Under the pieces are notes generated by a model. It was not told the origin of the DNA. It did no database searches and saw nothing but the letters and a program-made list of their open reading frames with translations. From NCBI RefSeq assembly GCF_009696045.1, contig NZ_VUMT01000002.1, positions 62,001 to 126,000 of the forward strand: a stretch of 64,000 nt of DNA. The letters run 5' to 3'. The DNA comes from Velocimicrobium porci (GTDB taxonomy: Bacteria > Bacillota > Clostridia > Lachnospirales > Lachnospiraceae). Numbering within the stretch: the stretch's first letter is position 1; each line of letters starts with the position of its first letter. The translations under genes were made by a program, and so were the position numbers. Positions 61,461-64,000 of the stretch are shown one piece after another.

Positions 61461-62882
61461 ATGAGAGTTATGAAACAAAAAAGAAACAAGTCATTTGTCA
61501 GCTTACTATTATGCATGACAGTTGCAATGGGAACTGGGGAGCTTCCATTCAACCCAGCCGTAACAGCAAAAGCTGCTGCGATTGAACAGGATTCTGTAAC
61601 AGATATCAATGAATACGAAGACAATGAAATGATTGTTGTGTACAAAACAGAAGCCACTACCGTATCAGATCTTCCAGACAGTGCAACGGAAGAAAAATTA
61701 ACAGACGATTGCTCTTTAATCGAAGTAGATTCAAAAGCAGAATTAAAAGATGCAGTTGATACACTTGCTAATGACCCAAATGTCTTAGTTGTACAACCAA
61801 ATTATACATATTATTCAACAGACAGACTGGGCAATAATTCTTACCACTATTTACAATGGGCATACAATGGCGAACATAATATTAACATTCTTCCTGCCTG
61901 GGACATGCCTCAGAGTGCAGAAGCCGAAACTATTGTAGCGGTTGTAGATACAGGTATTGACTTCCAGCATACATCTTTATTAAAAAATCTTTGGCAAAAT
62001 ACAGATGAAGATTTTTATTCCAATCAAGATAATGATGGAAATGGTTATCCTGGAGATTATTATGGATGGAATTTCTATTCTAACAACAATCAGGTATGTG
62101 AATATAGAGCTACCCAATATGGTCATGAAGACGACCATGGAACTCATGTAGCTGGTATTATAGGTGCTGATTCTGATGCTGGAAGCGGAATTGCTGGTGT
62201 TGCCTCAAAATCCGTATCCAATATTAAAATTATGCCTGTAAAAGTATTAGGCGGTCCTAATGGTTCTGGCTCTACTGATTCTATTATTAAAGGCATTCAC
62301 TATGCCGAACAAAATGGTGCTACTATTTGTAACTTAAGTCTTGGAATGAATCAATATGATGCAGCTCTACATCAGACAATGCACGATTCTTCGATGTTAT
62401 TTGTTTGTGCTGCCGGAAATGGTATCAAGGCTACAAACTGGAGAGGTTATGATATCGGAAGATTAAACGTATATCCAGCCTGCTATAATTTGCCAAACCA
62501 GATTACAGTTGGTAACTACAACACAACCGGTCAGATTGACCAAAGTTCTTGCTACAGCTCAACATTTGTTAACATAGCTGCTCCTGGAACTGATATTTAC
62601 AGTACTGTCGTAGATCCAAGTCACAGTAGCCAAGGTGCATATAACTACATGACAGGTACTTCCATGGCAGCTCCAATGGTAACCGGTGTTGCAGCTATGG
62701 TATCTTCCTACTATGGTAACTTAAGTGCATCCCAGATTAAACAGGCAATTTTATCTGGTGCTACAAAATCTCCAATTTTAGCAAGCAAAGTAGCAAATGG
62801 TGCTAAATTAAATACATATGGTGCATTACAAGCTGCTGCTTCTTATTCTTATTATGGAATGGATGCACAAAAAGCTTCTTAA
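61461..62882 (+). CDS. Secreted subtilisin-like serine protease
   Basis: 473 residues from the ATG at 61461 with AAGGAG eight bases before. A signal peptide (1-39, cut probably near TAKAAA) and an inhibitor-like propeptide (about 50-118, with NDPNVLVVQPNY) precede the peptidase. The triad is D163 (VVDTGIDFQH), H226 (DHGTHVAG) and S401 (TGTSMAAP), with the oxyanion Asn N320. No wall anchor or repeat follows. It is a likely extracellular protease for peptide supply. Confidence 0.93.
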   Translation: MRVMKQKRNKSFVSLLLCMTVAMGTGELPFNPAVTAKAAAIEQDSVTDINEYEDNEMIVVYKTEATTVSDLPDSATEEKLTDDCSLIEVDSKAELKDAVDTLANDPNVLVVQPNYTYYSTDRLGNNSYHYLQWAYNGEHNINILPAWDMPQSAEAETIVAVVDTGIDFQHTSLLKNLWQNTDEDFYSNQDNDGNGYPGDYYGWNFYSNNNQVCEYRATQYGHEDDHGTHVAGIIGADSDAGSGIAGVASKSVSNIKIMPVKVLGGPNGSGSTDSIIKGIHYAEQNGATICNLSLGMNQYDAALHQTMHDSSMLFVCAAGNGIKATNWRGYDIGRLNVYPACYNLPNQITVGNYNTTGQIDQSSCYSSTFVNIAAPGTDIYSTVVDPSHSSQGAYNYMTGTSMAAPMVTGVAAMVSSYYGNLSASQIKQAILSGATKSPILASKVANGAKLNTYGALQAAASYSYYGMDAQKAS

Positions 62883-62952
62883 TGCCTAAAATTTTTATGT
62901 AATAAACTAATTACTATTTAACCAATTGTGTATAAATACTACTTGCAAGCAC

Positions 62953-62985
62953 CCGCTCACTCTTTATTTTAGAGTGAGCGGTCTT
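62953..62985 (+). terminator. Terminator of the secreted subtilase
   Basis: CCGCTCACTCT pairs perfectly with AGAGTGAGCGG and is followed by TCTTTTATTT. It overlaps the gap to the convergent DUF3793 gene. Confidence 0.85.
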
Positions 62986-63621
62986 TTATTTCCATTCCTT
63001 TTTGTTTTCTAGTATCTGGCGTAACGTAATCCCATCTTTCAATAACTTCCAAAGCAATATTCTTCCTTCATTATAGTAATGAAACAATTTATCTTGATGA
63101 AATTCCTTATTATACACCTTCCAGTATCCAGATAGCAGATAATTTTTCCCTTTATTTTCCATAAACCCTTTAACATCATCCAATGGATACCCTAAAAAAA
63201 CACCTACTTCATGCGGAAATTCTATATTTTTTGTCTGATACAGCATGTACTTTCTTTTGAGATACGCAATCATTCCTTCCAATGACTTGCTTAGATATCC
63301 ATTTTGTTTTAAAAAATATCGAATCTGTGAAGAGAAAAGATATTCCTGCAATTCTTCTCTGCGATATAAAAAGACCATTATTTTTTTCTTTCTCATTTCT
63401 AATTTTTCCATCTCTATATCCGTCTTCCAAAATATCTTTTTCACATCTTCCCAATCAGTATTATCAATAATTAAAAGATTAGCAGGCTTAATATCCAATA
63501 AAACCGGTGCACACTGATATGCAATCTGTTGCTCCAACGCCAAATTCTTTGAATATCCTGTTAATTTTTCTTCCTTTTGAATGATATAACTTCCCTTCTC
63601 TTTCTTTATTACTTTTAGCAT
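62986..63621 (-). CDS. DUF3793-family protein
   Basis: 211 residues, soluble. CAPVLLDIKPANLLI (about 37-51), FLYRREELQEYL near 84 and EFPHEVGVFLGYPLDDVKGFMENKGKNYLLSGYWKVYN (about 131-168) are the DUF3793 hallmarks. The family is common in clostridia, often near iron or hydrogenase-linked genes; no function is known. Here it precedes or follows an ABC ATPase gene on the same strand by 33 bases. Confidence 0.85.
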   Translation of the reverse strand: MLKVIKKEKGSYIIQKEEKLTGYSKNLALEQQIAYQCAPVLLDIKPANLLIIDNTDWEDVKKIFWKTDIEMEKLEMRKKKIMVFLYRREELQEYLFSSQIRYFLKQNGYLSKSLEGMIAYLKRKYMLYQTKNIEFPHEVGVFLGYPLDDVKGFMENKGKNYLLSGYWKVYNKEFHQDKLFHYYNEGRILLWKLLKDGITLRQILENKKEWK

Positions 63622-63654
63622 ATCACCCTATTATCCATTTCATTCAAATATCAT

Positions 63655-64000
63655 TTAAACAGTTTCTTCCATATGAATCGTTGTATCAGTAATATTCATT
63701 GTAGACCGTCTATGTGACACTAATACTATTGTCTTAGACTGCTGTTCCTTCTTTAAAGTTTTTAAAATCACCGCTTCATTTAGACTGTCCAGATTACTCG
63801 TCGGCTCATCTAAGAAAATATAGTCTGAATCTTTTAAGAATGCCCGTGCAATTCCAATCCTCTGTTTTTCCCCGCCTGAAACCGAGCTTCCAAGCTCACT
63901 GACAATTGTCTTATAACCTTGAGGCAATGCTTCAATAAAATCATGAATCGAGGCTTTCTTCGCGGCACTTATAACTTCTTCCATAGTTGCATCTTCCTTT
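63655..64000 (-). CDS. ABC transporter ATPase, C-terminal fragment cut by window
   Basis: The frame is open past the right edge; the ATG at 63984 is internal. Seen are the exporter-type lead-in KKASIHDFIEALPQGYKTIVSELGSS, the signature VSGGEKQRIGIARAFLK, Walker B YIFLDEPTSNLDSLNE and the switch His in VLVSHRRST. The pattern is that of fused permease-ATPase exporters (MsbA/CydCD type). Walker A and the membrane part lie outside. It ends in a short tail DTTIHMEETV. Confidence 0.85.
   Translation of the reverse strand, partial: KEDATMEEVISAAKKASIHDFIEALPQGYKTIVSELGSSVSGGEKQRIGIARAFLKDSDYIFLDEPTSNLDSLNEAVILKTLKKEQQSKTIVLVSHRRSTMNITDTTIHMEETV

Noticed and set aside
1-64000. CRISPR array or prophage
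   Set aside because: No regularly spaced repeats and no phage structural or integrase genes were seen; the only mobile parts are the IS607 element and the small GC-rich repeat.

Overview
This 64 kb window is a chromosomal segment of a low-GC Gram-positive anaerobe. It most likely comes from the Clostridia, and the gene order and family choices fit Lachnospiraceae (inference, no database search was possible). Pointers are T-box leaders for leucine and cysteine, the order cysE-cysS-mrnC-rlmB-sigH, a GltD-linked [FeFe] hydrogenase with a HydE maturase elsewhere in the window, DUF3793, YbbR/CdaA, a Csp-like S8 protease, and strong AGGAGG ribosome binding sites with sigma-A promoters at 17-bp spacing. 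Both ends cut through genes: a secreted beta-helix protein at 1 and an ABC ATPase at 64000.

Layout. 1-4.2 kb: a wall-polymer operon (tagG, tagH, tagD, a TagB/TagF-type transferase, a beta-helix protein). 4.4-6.4 kb: leuA behind a leucine T-box. 6.4-10.5 kb: an operon of two unknown membrane proteins, the c-di-AMP cyclase cdaA, its partner ybbR/cdaR and an HPr-like protein. 10.6-20.9 kb: a Ter/Yce stress module (HAD phosphatase, Ca-type P-ATPase, three TerD-family proteins, TelA, YceG, a broken rhomboid gene, and a divergent CitE-like lyase). 21-22.4 kb: a MATE exporter with a promoter rich in palindromes.

22.4-29 kb: tRNA-Thr, sigH, an IS607-type element (serine recombinase plus TnpB), then rlmB, mrnC, cysS and cysE under a cysteine T-box. 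The IS sits between rlmB and sigH and appears to supply the present rlmB stop codon. 29-33.9 kb: a GNAT acetyltransferase, a large PAS/GGDEF/EAL protein with degenerate motifs, and ispF with an unusual four-cysteine tail. 34.1-38 kb: the flavoprotein and catalytic genes of an [FeFe] hydrogenase, then tRNA-Met. 38-42.4 kb: an unknown membrane protein and sbcC/sbcD. 42.5-50 kb: VanZ-like and AI-2E-type membrane proteins, a zinc ABC transporter (znuABC), a DUF368 undecaprenyl-phosphate translocase candidate, an ECF S-component and hydE.

50-57.2 kb: a GC-rich short repeat with a 19-bp perfect hairpin, then a chemotaxis operon transcribed cheR-cheB-cheY-cheA-cheW-mcp. 57.3-64 kb: an aminotransferase, a TraX-like protein, two divergent subtilases (one leaderless Csp-like, one secreted), DUF3793 and the ABC ATPase fragment. 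Most genes are ordinary core or shared accessory genes. The parts most worth a second look are the partial Ter/Yce module with its divergent control region, the IspF cysteine tail, the palindromic MATE promoter, the IS607 insertion at rlmB and the hairpin repeat beside hydE.
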